The translations under genes were made by a program, and so were the position numbers. The notes below the pieces were generated by a model. It searched no databases and was not told the origin of the DNA. It saw nothing but the letters and a program-made list of their open reading frames with translations. This document shows, in pieces, positions 41,452 through 53,291 of a stretch of 64,000 bases of DNA (within the stretch, counting starts at the first letter, position 1; each line of letters begins with the position of its first letter). The DNA is taken from assembly GCF_000328475.2 (NCBI RefSeq), contig NC_026484.1:310001-374000 (forward strand), in the 5' to 3' direction. Source of the DNA: Mycosarcoma maydis. Taxonomy: Eukaryota; Basidiomycota; Ustilaginomycetes; Ustilaginales.

Positions 41452-41942
41452 CTTTCGTGATCGTGTCCGAGCTTCTTCCAGTGAGCCAACCGTTGCAGCT
41501 CCTTCTGTGTCGATAGCGTGCGTAACGATAGTGTGCGTAATAAGCACACTCGATAAGTGCGCTAGTGTCCAAGCTCAAACCGAACAAACGTCGTGGACAA
41601 CACTGATGACTGAGAAGCCAACAACGAACAGCAGATCTCGGATGCCCGAAACGCACAAAAAGATCAACACTCGACGCTCCTAACTCATTTACCACTATAC
41701 GCGACGCGTTGGCTTTCCCCGAATTCCGCCTTCCGCCTTCTTGCACCTCACACTTGATCATATACGAGCCAGTTTAGTGTCGAAAGACCACCCAATCGGC
41801 CAGGATGTGGAAGCGAGACAAGATTACGAAGCATCAGAGTAGAAAATACAGCGAGAGTGCAGAAAAGTCAAAAGCGCGGCTACAGATACATGACACGAAC
41901 GAAAAGCGCGGATAGTAAGGACAAGACGCAGACAGTCGAGCA
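41452..41942. other. SLD5 promoter and 3' flank of the upstream gene
   Basis: About 490 bp between two genes on the same strand. No distinct element seen. Confidence 0.45.
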
Positions 41943-44900
41943 TCACATGGCGACGCCGACCCAGTCTACCTCGTCGTGTTGTTCATAGTGATAAGAAAGG
42001 GCTTGTTGTTGCTCGAGAAGCTGGGTAGGGACGGTGTGCGACTGCTCCAAGACGTGCTGGCCGTACCTTGTAGGTGCGATGGCAGCTTTACTTGGTTCAG
42101 ACTGGGGTGAGGGGGATTCGAAAAACTTGAGTCCAAGTCCAAAGCCGCCGTCAGATTTGGGGACGCCCGATGCGGATACCTTGCACCCTGCTGCTGGTTC
42201 GACCTGTGGCAGCTGCTTGCGAGGAGGAGTCTGTGGCGATCGACCGGCGATCGACACTGGCAGCGGCGACATGGCGGCAGACGATGCGATGTCTTTCATA
42301 CCCATCCCAAAATGCGGTGCTGCAGCACCTCCGCCGACGGCAGCAGTCGCCGCAGCACGAGCAGAAGACTTGGGCGGCTTGATAGGCTGCATCTTTTTAG
42401 CGACATCTGGCATGATGCTCGGCTCGCCTCCAGGCACTTGTGCAAGCGACTCGACACCCTTGAGGTGAGAGAGGCCAAGTTGGCTGAGACGCCCGAGACC
42501 GAGCTCTTGAGCCAGATCATTAAGGTCCATGCTCAGACCAAGCTGCCTGTTTGCTTTGATTCGGTCCTGCTGCGCCTTGTCACGTGGTTGCACACTAGCA
42601 GCATCCATCTGACGGCAAGACGCAAGCGTCGGTGTTTCGCAGTCACTCGAGTCAGCTGCTGCGGGACTGGCTGAATCAGCATCCACCGAAAGACGTTTGA
42701 GCTGAAAAGGCATTTTCAGTTTGTCCGATATCCAAGCTTCAGATGGATCGGCTTTGGCTGTCGTCGAGGTTTGCAGTTTGTCTACCATTTCCAAGACGTC
42801 GCTTCCGGCGGTGGAAGCGAGTGATGCGCAGCTGGACATCTTGGTGGGCGAAAAGTCGAACGACGTTTTACTGAACAAGGAGCGCATCCTACGCTCGGGG
42901 CTCTCCGAGGCATTGCTCGAAGCAGAGCTAAAGGTGCCACCGCTAACGAGCGAAGCGTTCGACATGCTTCGCGAGAAAGCAAATGCGCCCGAGCAGCTAC
43001 TGCGCGCGCTGCTGGCCTCGGACAGTTCGCTCGTGACACTGTCGTTGCGAGTGATGCTGATATAGCTCATCTCGGCTGCTACCGAGTCGGCGGTGATTTG
43101 CATCTCCTCCTTGCTCATGTCATCCTCGTCTCCAGTGAGGACGCCGTGAAGAAAAGACATCATTCTGTCGCCCGTTTCGGGCGAGTAGACAGAAACAGGC
43201 GAGTAGACGCTCTTCGGACTCATCACCGTGACTGGAGCAGGTTGCACAGGCTTGACGGGAGCCGCAGCGACATGCTTTGGTGTTGGTGTCGTTGCTCCCT
43301 GTCGAGAGGGAAGAGTGCGTTCAACCGGTGCGGTCTGTGCCTTGTTTTGTGATGAGCCGGATGTGACCACCTTGGTGAAATTCGACGATGGGACAGCAGC
43401 TACCACAGACGCTTGTGCCACTGTCTGCTGAACAACAGTGTTCTGGCGTGGCTGTTGCTGAAGCACAGCTTGCTGATGCTCCTGATCTTGCTCGGTTCCG
43501 GTCAGATCAGGCGTAGGAGGCATGATGTTGACGACAGGCAGCGAGGCGCCACTGCGGCCTCCCAGGCGCGGACTCTTGGAGAGCAAAAGAGGGCTTGCAA
43601 CAGCAACGGCCTTGACACGCTGACCTGCAAAGTTGACACGCCTCGCCTGATGCGTCTCACCAGAAGCCTGTCGCTGTGGACTTCTGCTGGAGGGAGACTG
43701 GTCACGCACCGCGCTGTGAGCAGGAGGCATGCTTGGCGAGGCTGAAGTGGGAGTCTTGAATGAGGATCGCTGCCTGGGTGTGGGTGTGACGGCGTTAGCT
43801 GACTCAGCTTCAGCAGACAAGTGAGAATGCGGGCTGTTGGCTCTTCCGGGGGAGACGGGTGCGTGGCGAACAAAGGCTGGGAAGACGGAGTCGGAATGGC
43901 TCTTCGAGCTCGGAGGGCTGACGACGTGGTTCTGCGTCAAGCAAGGTAGTGTACGACTGTCGACGCTGCGGCTCCTCCTTCGTGCCGAACGCACTTCCAT
44001 GTCGGTCCTACGCGTGCGCATTTCGGGCTCTTCGCGGCCGTGATTTTGGTCGAGGAGACCGTCCACCACGCTTTGCGTCATCGAGAGTCTCTTATCGGCT
44101 CGTGTTGGCTCGGCAGCCGGTCTCGTAACAGTGGATTTGACGGGAGCTGGCTTGACATTGCCGGCGAAACGAACAGCGGCCTCGCTACGAGGTAGAGCAA
44201 CAGACTTGCGAGAGTCGTTCAGACGGATCGGATTGAGACTAGGACTGGGCACACCGCGACCGGTGCTGGACACAACGCGGCTGACAGGTCGAGCGTTGGA
44301 TGCAGTGGATGTCATCCTGCTTTCGTGCGCCATGGTACGCTTCGAGTCCCAAGCAAATTCGGGCGGGATCATGGGCGAACAAGAGTCGAAGCTGGGCAGA
44401 GGCGGAAGTGCAGGCGCAGTGTCAAAAGAATCGCTTATGGCGGCTGCGACTGATCGTAGCCTCGTTTCAGGGCTGGCAAAGGCGATGGACCTGGGCTGGC
44501 AAGCACCTGCAGCATTGTGTGCTTCGCGAATCTGACGAAGGGCAGGCATGCTCTGCTTGGCGTTCAATGGCGAGGTGCGAACCGGATTGAATTCTTTGAG
44601 CAGAAGGATAGGTTGATGCTCGGGGCTGGTTGGCAGGGAAGAGGGAGAATCATCAAGGCTGGAGCTGTCCGAGGTATTACGCGGGGGCGAGAAAGTGAAG
44701 CCCGACTGCTCGAAGGTCATGGTGGTGGGTGGAGCGCTTTGAGGAACACCATCGAAGAGATCAGGCGTGGACCTGGATGCTAGGCCTGCAAGATGAGGAG
44801 CCTTGTCCTTTTTCCTGCGTGAAAAGAAGCGGGAAAAGGACGAGGCACTTGAAGTGGAAGCAGCGGTGGCGCCGCGGTTGGACTTGGATTTGGTCTCGAG

Positions 44901-45419
44901 AGGAGAAAATAGCATGTCGTTGGGGGGAATCGCTGTACTAGCTGGAGCGACGCTCTTGCGTGAGAGGAAGCGCCTTCGAGAGGAAGTTTCGGGAACGTCG
45001 CGGTCGTCCTCAAACACGGAGGAGGAAGCGGAAGGCTGTCGGGCCATGTCGACGTTGGCATGTGCGCTCGAGGAAGAGTATGAGTAGTCGTCGATGGAGG
45101 CAGCAGCGAATGCTTCGAGTTCGGGCGTTGGGCTAGTGTTCCAGTGGTGAGCGCGTGCGTTGTCCTCGCTGTGACGAGCGATGCAGTCGTGCGCAGCATG
45201 ACCCAACGAAGATGAGGATACAGAGACGTGAGAGTCGGGCTCGTACCAGTCGCTGCCAGCGTCGATGCCCATGGCGAGACGAGGATCAAACATGGCGAGG
45301 CTAGCCTTGGAGACAAAATTGATCTTGTCCTTTCTCGACTTTGAGGAGGCCGGCTTTGGCGGAGACTTGATCGAGACCGCAGATGGTGCTGCAGAATGCT
45401 CATCGACGTACTGAGACAT
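41943..45419 (-). CDS. Large disordered protein of unknown function
   Basis: A single frame from ATG 45419 (MSQYVDEHSAAPSAVSIKSP) gives about 1158 residues; the frame is open 14 codons further, to 45461, but those codons read like leader. I do not recognise it. It is rich in Ser, Pro, Ala and Arg, with many S-P and R-R-x-S sites typical of kinase-regulated scaffolds. A Gln-rich stretch (QDQEHQQAVLQQQPRQNTVV) lies past the middle. More ordered islands are KINFVSKASLAMFDPRLAMG near the N-terminus, RFFSRRKKDKAPHL, MMSFLHGVLTGDEDDMSKEE, NRQLGLSMDLNDLAQELGLG (a possible helix) and the end L-S-Y-H-Y-E-Q-H-D-E-V-D-W-V-G. Low-complexity but uniformly coding, without stops over 3.4 kb, so a real gene. 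No signal peptide or membrane segment. Confidence 0.75.
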   Translation of the reverse strand: MSQYVDEHSAAPSAVSIKSPPKPASSKSRKDKINFVSKASLAMFDPRLAMGIDAGSDWYEPDSHVSVSSSSLGHAAHDCIARHSEDNARAHHWNTSPTPELEAFAAASIDDYSYSSSSAHANVDMARQPSASSSVFEDDRDVPETSSRRRFLSRKSVAPASTAIPPNDMLFSPLETKSKSNRGATAASTSSASSFSRFFSRRKKDKAPHLAGLASRSTPDLFDGVPQSAPPTTMTFEQSGFTFSPPRNTSDSSSLDDSPSSLPTSPEHQPILLLKEFNPVRTSPLNAKQSMPALRQIREAHNAAGACQPRSIAFASPETRLRSVAAAISDSFDTAPALPPLPSFDSCSPMIPPEFAWDSKRTMAHESRMTSTASNARPVSRVVSSTGRGVPSPSLNPIRLNDSRKSVALPRSEAAVRFAGNVKPAPVKSTVTRPAAEPTRADKRLSMTQSVVDGLLDQNHGREEPEMRTRRTDMEVRSARRRSRSVDSRTLPCLTQNHVVSPPSSKSHSDSVFPAFVRHAPVSPGRANSPHSHLSAEAESANAVTPTPRQRSSFKTPTSASPSMPPAHSAVRDQSPSSRSPQRQASGETHQARRVNFAGQRVKAVAVASPLLLSKSPRLGGRSGASLPVVNIMPPTPDLTGTEQDQEHQQAVLQQQPRQNTVVQQTVAQASVVAAVPSSNFTKVVTSGSSQNKAQTAPVERTLPSRQGATTPTPKHVAAAPVKPVQPAPVTVMSPKSVYSPVSVYSPETGDRMMSFLHGVLTGDEDDMSKEEMQITADSVAAEMSYISITRNDSVTSELSEASSARSSCSGAFAFSRSMSNASLVSGGTFSSASSNASESPERRMRSLFSKTSFDFSPTKMSSCASLASTAGSDVLEMVDKLQTSTTAKADPSEAWISDKLKMPFQLKRLSVDADSASPAAADSSDCETPTLASCRQMDAASVQPRDKAQQDRIKANRQLGLSMDLNDLAQELGLGRLSQLGLSHLKGVESLAQVPGGEPSIMPDVAKKMQPIKPPKSSARAAATAAVGGGAAAPHFGMGMKDIASSAAMSPLPVSIAGRSPQTPPRKQLPQVEPAAGCKVSASGVPKSDGGFGLGLKFFESPSPQSEPSKAAIAPTRYGQHVLEQSHTVPTQLLEQQQALSYHYEQHDEVDWVGVAM

Positions 45420-45683
45420 GTAGACCAACATTATTGCAAACTGTCTGCGTGTAAGTGACAAAGTTGCCTAGCGAAGGTCGGATCGCACCTGACAATCCGT
45501 TGAAGACAGCTGGAGCTCGATGAGTCAGAAGGAAGCTGGATGATGTTGAGGGGCAAGTCGATGGTGGGTGCAAGATAGAACGATATCGTGTCGGAAAGCA
45601 GGGGTAAACAGGGAGGGATGAGACGGAGCAAGAGAGCGTAGTTGCAAACGAGGATGGGCGCGGATATGGGAGGAAGGACTAAA

Positions 45684-45736
45684 GTGAGGAGAAGGGTGGT
45701 GAGGAGAAGGGTGGTGAGGAAAAGGGTGGTGAGGAA
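45684..45736. repeat. 15-bp tandem repeat, three units
   Basis: Three units of the type GAGAAGGGTGGTGAG, the last with one change (GAAAAGG). It lies in the presumed leader or promoter of the gene ending at 41943. Confidence 0.85.
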
Positions 45737-46621
45737 GATAGGTACAGCGGGACAGTTTGGAGCGATCAGATGAAGAAGGAGGGTCAAAGAAAACGATCGT
45801 GCGGTGGGATCGAACGACGGAAGGAAGGCGCAAAAAGACCAGCAAAGAATGCAGCCAGCTTCTGAGGAGAGCTGCCAACCACTCAGCTCACGACTCGCGC
45901 GGAAAGCAGCTGCTCGCGAATATGGGTCTGGTCAAGACGAGAGCCAAACGCGACGAATCGAGAACGCCCAGACTGCTAAGCGAAAGACACAGTCGTGAGT
46001 GTCTAGTGGCAGTCCGGCTGATGGGCGTTGTGAACGGGCGGCGCGTCGTATGCCAGACAGAATCACGAACGGCGATTCTTGACAGGAATCATGAATCATC
46101 AAGCTGGGAGCTTTGTACGACGCTGAGAGACATTCGCGATTCACAATTTCATGCAGAAAGGCGGAACCATTGAGCGAGTCTGTCCATCGGCGGCTGGTCG
46201 AAGTGGCCGGCATTTGAGGCATACTAGTGACTCACTGACTGGTTCGACCTACGTCAACTTAGTTGGCCTTTTGTTACGCACCGTTGTACCACAGCCGCCG
46301 CATAGCACCATCGCCAATCACGAATTGGTAAATTTGTCGACCGTTCTCAGACAGCGATGCGCCATCGTTACCCACGTCGGCGAAACCGAACCTTGTCACA
46401 ACGCATCGGCTTTGCTCCGTTTGGCGGCGTTCACCAGCCGACATTCCGGCGTTGCTCTTCTCTCTCTGCCCTGTGTGTGTCTCTCTCACTACCAGACCTG
46501 AACGTCTTTACACTCAGCAAATAGAGTGAGTGACCTTGTGACTGCTTTTGACAATCAAGCACGGCTATGGGGACGGCAACGACTCGTGCACGAGCTCTCA
46601 TCTGACCAGAGCAACTACGAA

Positions 46622-46648
46622 TGATTCACGATTTGTGATTCGTGATTG
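46622..46648. repeat. Heptamer tract
   Basis: Units ATTCACG, ATTTGTG and ATTCGTG in a row. Confidence 0.8.
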
Positions 46649-46921
46649 TTCTGCCTCGCCTCGGGCATGTGAGAAGAATTTGCTGCAGGTCACGTTCGTC
46701 GTGCATCAGCGCACTAGGCCAGTGTGAGATCCATCCACGGTCCAGTGGATTCCAGCCACGAGAGCAGGAATGCAAATTATGTACTGTATAAAAATCAAGA
46801 AAAAAATAAAATAAAAATGAAACCAACCGACGCGTCGCGAGCACATCGACTCACGCATTAGCTGTGACGTGAAAGTGTTGGTTTCTCAACCGAGTCAGGG
46901 TCCGTTTCGCTTACTGCCTGC

Positions 46922-46974
<53 letters not shown>

Positions 46975-46980
46975 TCTCTC
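46922..46980. repeat. (CT)n microsatellite
   Basis: About 59 bp of almost pure CT dinucleotide. Confidence 0.97.
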
Positions 46981-47587
46981 CCCTTGCATCTCGGGCTAGC
47001 TGGCTGCTCGTCACCTCGCCCTCGCTGCTGCCGTCGCGGTTCGAACGGGGCTCTTCTTGAACCTCGGGGTGCAATCACAGATAGACCCATTACAAGCGCG
47101 AAACAGGTGTAGCGTCAATCCATGCATCCCTGCTTGCTCTGTGGGTCGAGTCGCACCAAGAAACAAGGATTAGTTAGATGACAGCTCAGAGCGTATGTCG
47201 CTGTCATTCTGCATGCAAGGAGAGGCAAACAGAGGTTTACTGACCACCAGCATGTCCCTTGGTCTTGTACCACATCGCTTACACGCTCCAAGACGACTGT
47301 ACTGCAAGCATGCGAACAAACATCAGCGGGTATCACAGCGTCCAGGGATTGCCAGGTCAAGTTTGATAAGCGACATGCTAGCTTGTTTGTTCGGTTACAG
47401 TCATACTTAGGATCAGCAAGGGGCCTACGCTTCAGCGTCGAAGCAATCTTTTCCCTCTTGTACCTGTCTCCTAGCTCGGCTCCCACCGTCTATTCACCTT
47501 TTTGTCGGCCGACAAAGTATCAACCGTTGGCCTCGTCGATGCGAGGCTGGGGCCTTGCGCTCGCGCCAAGTGCCAGACTAACTCTCT

Positions 47588-47635
47588 AAATCGTGAATCA
47601 TTCATTACTTTGGGTGAAGCTCGAATCACGAATGC
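47588..47635. repeat. Heptamer units
   Basis: AATCGTGAATCATTC and CGAATCACGAATGCC occur about 25 bp apart in opposite orientation. Confidence 0.7.
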
Positions 47636-48116
47636 CGCGATCAAATTTCTTGGAGAATTATACGCACCACATCAGAGAGCAAATTCACAATTCGGTGCTG
47701 AACCCCTCTCGAGCTCGCCTGCGAAACCTGACCTGGCTGTAAGGGGTCGTTCCTGAAATCACGACTGGGACAGCTCACCGTGGACCGAGAACTGGTGAAT
47801 CGTATTACTTATCGTGAATGCCACCAGCTTTCCGTCCGTGTCAGCTCGCATTTTGGCTCCTCCGATAACCCTGGACCAGCTTACATACACTTGCAACAGA
47901 ATCTAACATTGACCCGCTGCCTGCTCGTGCTCGTTGCTCCCGTGTCAACGCTCCACGCTCCTCTACAAGTGCACACGAGTACGTTGGGCTCAACAAGGTC
48001 CAATCGATCGCATCCCTCACTTGGCCATAACCACCGGCGTCGATCGAAGGCTACTCGCATACAAGCGTTTCTTCGCTTCTCTTCGCTGTGGCCCGGACAA
48101 CTTGCATGCCATCCGA

Positions 48117-48160
48117 CAAAGCATCAGCATCAGCATCAGCATCGGCATCTGCATCTGATG
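48117..48160. repeat. (CATCAG)n short repeat
   Basis: Six imperfect units of CATCAG/CATCGG/CATCTG in non-coding DNA. Confidence 0.8.
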
Positions 48161-48330
48161 GAGGGTGAGGCTCATGGCTTTTCTTGGACGCACGCGCATG
48201 CTTTCCGAATGTCACATCGGGATGCCTGTCCCGCATGCTGTGAGAAGCGTAGGCTGCATCAAGGCACGAGGCTGCATTCTGCATTCACGACTCTACGCAC
48301 CGCCCTTTTTTGCACCGGCAGCTTGAAACT

Positions 48331-48415
48331 GAATCACGAATGCCGAATTCCGGGTCCCGCTCCATCACTCGTGACTTTGTCTGAATCACGAATCATGAAT
48401 CACGAATCACGAATG
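48331..48415. repeat. Heptamer tracts
   Basis: GAATCACGAATGCC near 48331 and a five-unit tract at 48382-48415 (GAATCACGAATCATGAATCA and onwards), about 390 bp upstream of the CWH43 ATG. Confidence 0.85.
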
Positions 48416-48804
48416 TGGAGGGAGAAGCTGGCAAAAGGACAACTGACCACAAAACGTCGGTTCTGGCGTGTAGGTGTTGCTTATTTTCACGACGCGCCTG
48501 TGCGTCGGAACAGCGCCCAAGAACCTCATCCTGCCAAGAACTCACGACTCTTGACTGGTTGCGTCCCGGACAACGATCCGATCGCGACTGTGACTGTAAG
48601 CATCATTTTGTCTTGTATGCGCCGTTTCGTCTCGATCACTCGCCCGCCGAAAATCGCGATCGGAAATCCTTCGGCGCTGTGATGGACACTTCACCCTGGT
48701 GCGACTCTCGCCTTCTCGAGCAGAGTCACCTCTTTCGCAACCAGCCGTCGTTCCATCTGCTGGTGCAAAGCAAACAACATCTCTGGCGTCGCTGCCTCGT
48801 AGTC

Positions 48805-51800
48805 ATGCCCTCCGATGTCCATCCGTCCCGAGCACGGTCAGCGCCCTTGGTGGTGCTGTCCGGTGGACTCATCTCTCACATACATACCGTCATGGGCTTC
48901 CTCGCCTTCTTCGGCGCTCTCATCACCGCACTCTCACTCCACTATCCAAAGGTTGTCAAGAACCACGTAGCTCAGTATCCCGACGAATGGTGGCCTTCCG
49001 TATCCGCCACCATCGGCGACTGGTATCCGGAGCGCAACATCTTCCAGGTAGGAATCGCACTGATGGCAGGTCCGCGTTTTGCGCTCGTCTTGCTTTCCGC
49101 GCTCCTCGTCTCGCTCTCTACGCCGATTCCATCTCCCAAAGCATCTATCCTGCTCTGTGTCGGTGTGCTAAGGACCTTGGCCTGTGGCGGCTGGGTTTAC
49201 GTGACCAGCACCGACGATCATCTCGTTCACGACATTGCCATGTTCGTCTACCTCGCGCTCACCCCACCATGGATGTTCATCACCAGCGGCAGCCTTGCTC
49301 AGCCCCCTTCTGTGAAGAATGCGGCCAAAACGGACGACCAGCTCGCTTCCAAAGCTCGCAAGATGCGTAGGATCGCCTGCTTCTCTTTCTTTGCTTGCAC
49401 GCCTTTCATGGGCTTTTTCTTTTATAGACACAACGCGCTCCGCATTCCCGGCGCCTATTCCTACTACGCTTACTTCGAATGGGGTCTCATCATCTTTGTG
49501 AGTCTGACGTTGTTACGTGGAATGTCCATCGGATCCTATGCTAACCGTACATATCCCTTTCTACCGTTGTCGCTATTCTCAGGATCTCTTGTTCGACGCG
49601 GCGAGCGTATACGACCTCTCACGCTTCCAGATCCACATTGTCGAAGCACCGCTGCCTGATGCTCCTTCACCACCTGCAACGAATCTGAGCACCACACATG
49701 GTCCAGAGGAGAAACGCCTCATTGACGGCGCCTGGATACGTGGAGGAAGGAGCCAGGCTATCGCTTCCGGCGCTTGGTCCGCCGCTCATTCCGACTCTTT
49801 ATCAGATGGGTACGATCTCCTGCCACGCATTTGACACTTTGCCCCACGCTCATGCCGCTCGCTCTTTCTACAAGTGTACTGACAGACTTCACCAACGTCG
49901 ATCGCACCTGCCACCTTCATCCTCTTTGTTCACCAATGCATCTGTCTTTCACACGCTTTTCTTGCTTGCCGTGGCACGTGCCCCACAGTCGGTCCACCGC
50001 TTCTCAAAACCGGAACAGAGAACCTATCGGCAATGTCGATAAAACCCTGCCCAATCACATGCCACTTCCATGTAGTCCTACAAGTCTCAAAGCAATCGTC
50101 TCGCTCATTTCTGACTGCTACCTTGGTACGTGCAAGTTGTCCCACATCTATTTCGCTGTCACACTCTTGCTCACATTATTCTTCACCTGTCCGTTCTGCA
50201 ATGTTGCCGCACAGCCTTCTGTTTTTGGACGGCTCTCACTGCTCTGCATCCGATGATTTTCTACTGTGAGTTCTCGCTGCTTGAAGTCGACCTTTCCAGT
50301 TGGACTTGGCAATTCCTGACCAACCAGCTTCGCCCATCGTAATACATGTCTGCCTGCACAGTTAGTGTCTACAACCTCGCTATTGGTGGTCACGAGGCGC
50401 TGCTCATCTCTCAGGTCATCGGCCTTGGTCTCACCCTTGCGGTCCCTGCACTCCGATCCTGTGTTCGTCGACAATTGGCAGACGGAGCATCCACCGTTGG
50501 ACCCATCTCATCGCAGGCAAAAGCGCTCGGCTGGCTCTTGTCGCTCGTCGGTCAGGCAAGTTGGTTTGTTGCCGATCCTCTTGTTCGACTCATTTCTGTC
50601 GCTTTCTCGAATGCGCTTCTAGCCGTCTTGCTCGCTCTTGAATGGGGTGCTGCCTGGGAATCTGATCAACTTTCGGTAAAAGTTGGAATCTGGCTCATCG
50701 GTCTACTCGCTTCCAACCTCGCCAAGTATGCCAACCACAGCAACAATCCTGCTTGGCCCTTCATGGACTCTACCAACGGCGGCCACAATGTTGTCTTCTT
50801 GGCACTCGCCCTCCTTGCTGTCACCGAGACGGCGCTTCGACCCAAGTACAGTCATTTGCCCGTCGTACGACAACGTCATGGACGACAGAGCGTCACACCT
50901 ACCCAACACAACCGTGTATCCGTCAGCAGCGAGCAGCCAGGTAGCTTTTACCTTGCGGCCCTCGGTGCTGGCGCCTTACTGTATGCTGTACACACCTTCT
51001 TAACAGACACAGGCACTATGATTGCTTGGGGCTGGACTGGCTATCCGATAACCGGTCCCATGGCTATTCCTCATGGCTGCATTATTCTCATCACCATGGC
51101 TTTTTCGTCGCTCGCCGCAACGCGCTGGAGCACATTCGGATATCGTCTCAGTCTGTTCCTCGTGCAGTGCGGCTCAGCGGCCTTGCTCCACCTCACCGAT
51201 GACTGGGGCAGCTTCGCTGGCGCCATCGGAATAGCGCTCAGCCTTCCGGCCCTCTCTTTTCCACTCATCTCGGCTGCCATGCATCACGATCCCATCAAGG
51301 TGATGCTCTTCGCATGGCTTGTCGCCAATTTGCTCACCTTCTTCGGCGTCCTGACCGTCGCTTACGCCTTTGTACCAGGCGGCAAAATCATGAGGGAGAG
51401 GACAGGCTTGATGCTGGTAGTACACCTCATGCTCCTCGGCGGCGGTCTTATCAACGCCCGTAGTGTCGATCTGAGACGTCTCAGCTCGCAGCGTGATGCA
51501 GATGGACCATCCCGCCACCACGCAAAGCCTTCCAACAGCAAGGAAGCCAAGACAGATTCGAGCCGGAAGGCAGCGCAGTCCGGGTCATCCTACTACATCT
51601 GTCTATTTATGGCATTCATCGGGCTCGTCGGAAATCTTGTACCGCTGTATCGCATTGTTCCTGCATCTTCAATTGTTCCACATCATCCTCAGGAACGCTT
51701 GGTGACGGCAGGAATGTGGACAGTTCATTTTGCGCTGGATCAGCACATGCGCGACAGCTCACGACGCATGGCATCAATCATGAAGACGCTCGATATGGAC

Positions 51801-52718
51801 CTCTTTGGACTGGTTGAGTCAGATCTCCACCGACCGGTCTTTGGAAATAGAGACCTCTCCCAGTACCTTGCGGAAGAGCTCAAGATGTACGCAGACATCG
51901 GTCCTGCTCCAAGCAAAAACACGTGGGGAGCAGCGCTGTTCTCCAAATTTCCTATCATTAACTCGACACATCACCTGCTTCCATCGCCCGGCGGTGAACT
52001 TGCGCCTGCCATTCATGCAGTCATTGATCTGTATGGCACTCCGACGCATGTGATCGTTTCGCACAATGGCCAGGAAGAAGACCCTCTGGACAGAGAACTG
52101 CAAACCACCGAGATAGCGCGCATCTTGCGCGAAGCTTATCCGCATCCTGCCATCTTTTTGGGCTACGTCGTTACCAAACCTCATGCGGAACGACCAGCAC
52201 CGTACAAGATCCTGTTCGAGGATGGCAAGATCCAGGACGTGGAGCCAACAGATTTTGGTAGATGGTGTGAATATCTTGGCCTACGCGGTCTGGAAAGGAT
52301 ATCGTATGTCAGAGTGTCTAGGTACACTGTTACCGACACCGAGTTGCAGACCATGAAGTTGGTCGTGCCAAAGGAGCCCATTGATCCGGATAGAAATGAC
52401 TTGACAAATTTCGTCATGTGAGTATAGTCAGCATCCGATATAGGCTGCTTGTTTATGCACGCTAACTCTCCCCTCCCTGCTCTTTCTTCTTACATTTGGC
52501 CAGTGCCGAGACGTATCCCGAGTCGATGCGTTATCCAACTTCGCTCATCGACCCAGACGCATTCGTCTATGACAAGTGGGTATACACCAACAATGTCGAC
52601 GCCTGCCGATGTTCTCAGTCGCTGACACCTTTTCCTATGCTTGCAACCCCCTTTTAGGCACATTTATTCACCATATCCATGGCCGATCTACTACGGACGT
52701 CCTACTCCAGACTTCTGA
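48805..52718 (+). CDS. CWH43: Cwh43, GPI-anchor lipid remodelling protein (seven exons)
   Basis: Cwh43 is an ER/Golgi multi-pass protein that puts ceramide on GPI anchors. I assembled exons 48805-49497, 49583-49809, 50076-50125, 50215-50265, 50362-52417, 52504-52575 and 52658-52718; all phases agree and give 1069 residues. The N-terminal half is the FRAG1/DRAM/Sfk1-like domain: IHTVMGFLAFFGALITALSL, then Y-P-D-E-W-W-P-S-V-S-A-T-I-G-D-W-Y-P-E-R, and the exon 4/5 junction gives ALHPMIFYFSVYNLAIGGHE. The second half is a multi-pass region followed by an endonuclease/exonuclease-phosphatase-like C-domain (TLDMDLFGLVESDLHRP, SHNGQEEDPLDRELQTTEIA). Exons 6-7 give YPESMRYPTSLIDPDAFVYD and HIYSPYPWPIYYGRPTPDF. 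Exon 3 and the 266-nt intron before it are the least certain part; an alternative acceptor at 50084 also keeps the frame. Confidence 0.9.
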
Positions 52719-53291
52719 GGCTTTCAGCTAGTCCTGCACCTGGTGGGAAAGAGCAAGTATGTGCCTCAGCATGCACGAAATATGCTTGACCTACGTGACA
52801 AAACGAATGGAAAGCGCCGTCATCTTCATGTTGATGGCGCATGGAAAAACAACTCCCTTTCAGAACCAGCTGTAACATTACTTTTGCTTTGCGAATGCCA
52901 CATGCTTTTCTTGCCAGTCGATTCATTGACAGCACTCAGCCAATTTTGCAATCGACTGCGACGGACGCTTTGACGGCATTCACGATTGCACATATGACGA
53001 CAAGCACGATCGCGCAGCACTCGTGACTCAGACTGTGAGTTATCGTAAAGACAGCGAGCGTGAGCGCATATCGTATAAGGTTATAGTCACAAGTAAGTGG
53101 AGAATTACGTAAGCCGATTTTGGCCACGGGAGTTTTTTGTTGGAAGAAAAACCAAGCCATGCACAATCGTGAATGTGCAAGCATCTTAAAAAGGGTCCTT
53201 CTGTTCTGGTTCCGCCGGTGTTTCTTGTCTTCTTGCTCCGACTTGACTACAGTCAGCCCGCTTGCCCTGTCGAGCAGTATCGCATAAGACC
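52719..53291. other. Intergenic region between CWH43 and NOP9
   Basis: About 570 bp with isolated heptamer units at about 52978 and 53166. No gene seen. Confidence 0.55.

Larger units (their letters stand above)
45420..48804. other. Long gene-poor region
   Basis: About 3.4 kb. It contains a 15-bp tandem repeat near 45684, a CT microsatellite at 46922-46980, heptamer tracts at 46622-46648, 47588-47635 and 48331-48415, and a CATCAG repeat near 48117-48160. Open frames such as 45757-46173, 47115-47486 and 47780-48682 show no motif and run through repeats, so they are not called. The left end should hold the leader of the disordered protein gene and the right end the CWH43 promoter. Confidence 0.5.

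Noticed and set aside
47780..48682. A 300-codon plus-strand frame
   Set aside because: It runs through heptamer and CATCAG repeats and shows no conserved motif; the CWH43 frame begins just beyond.
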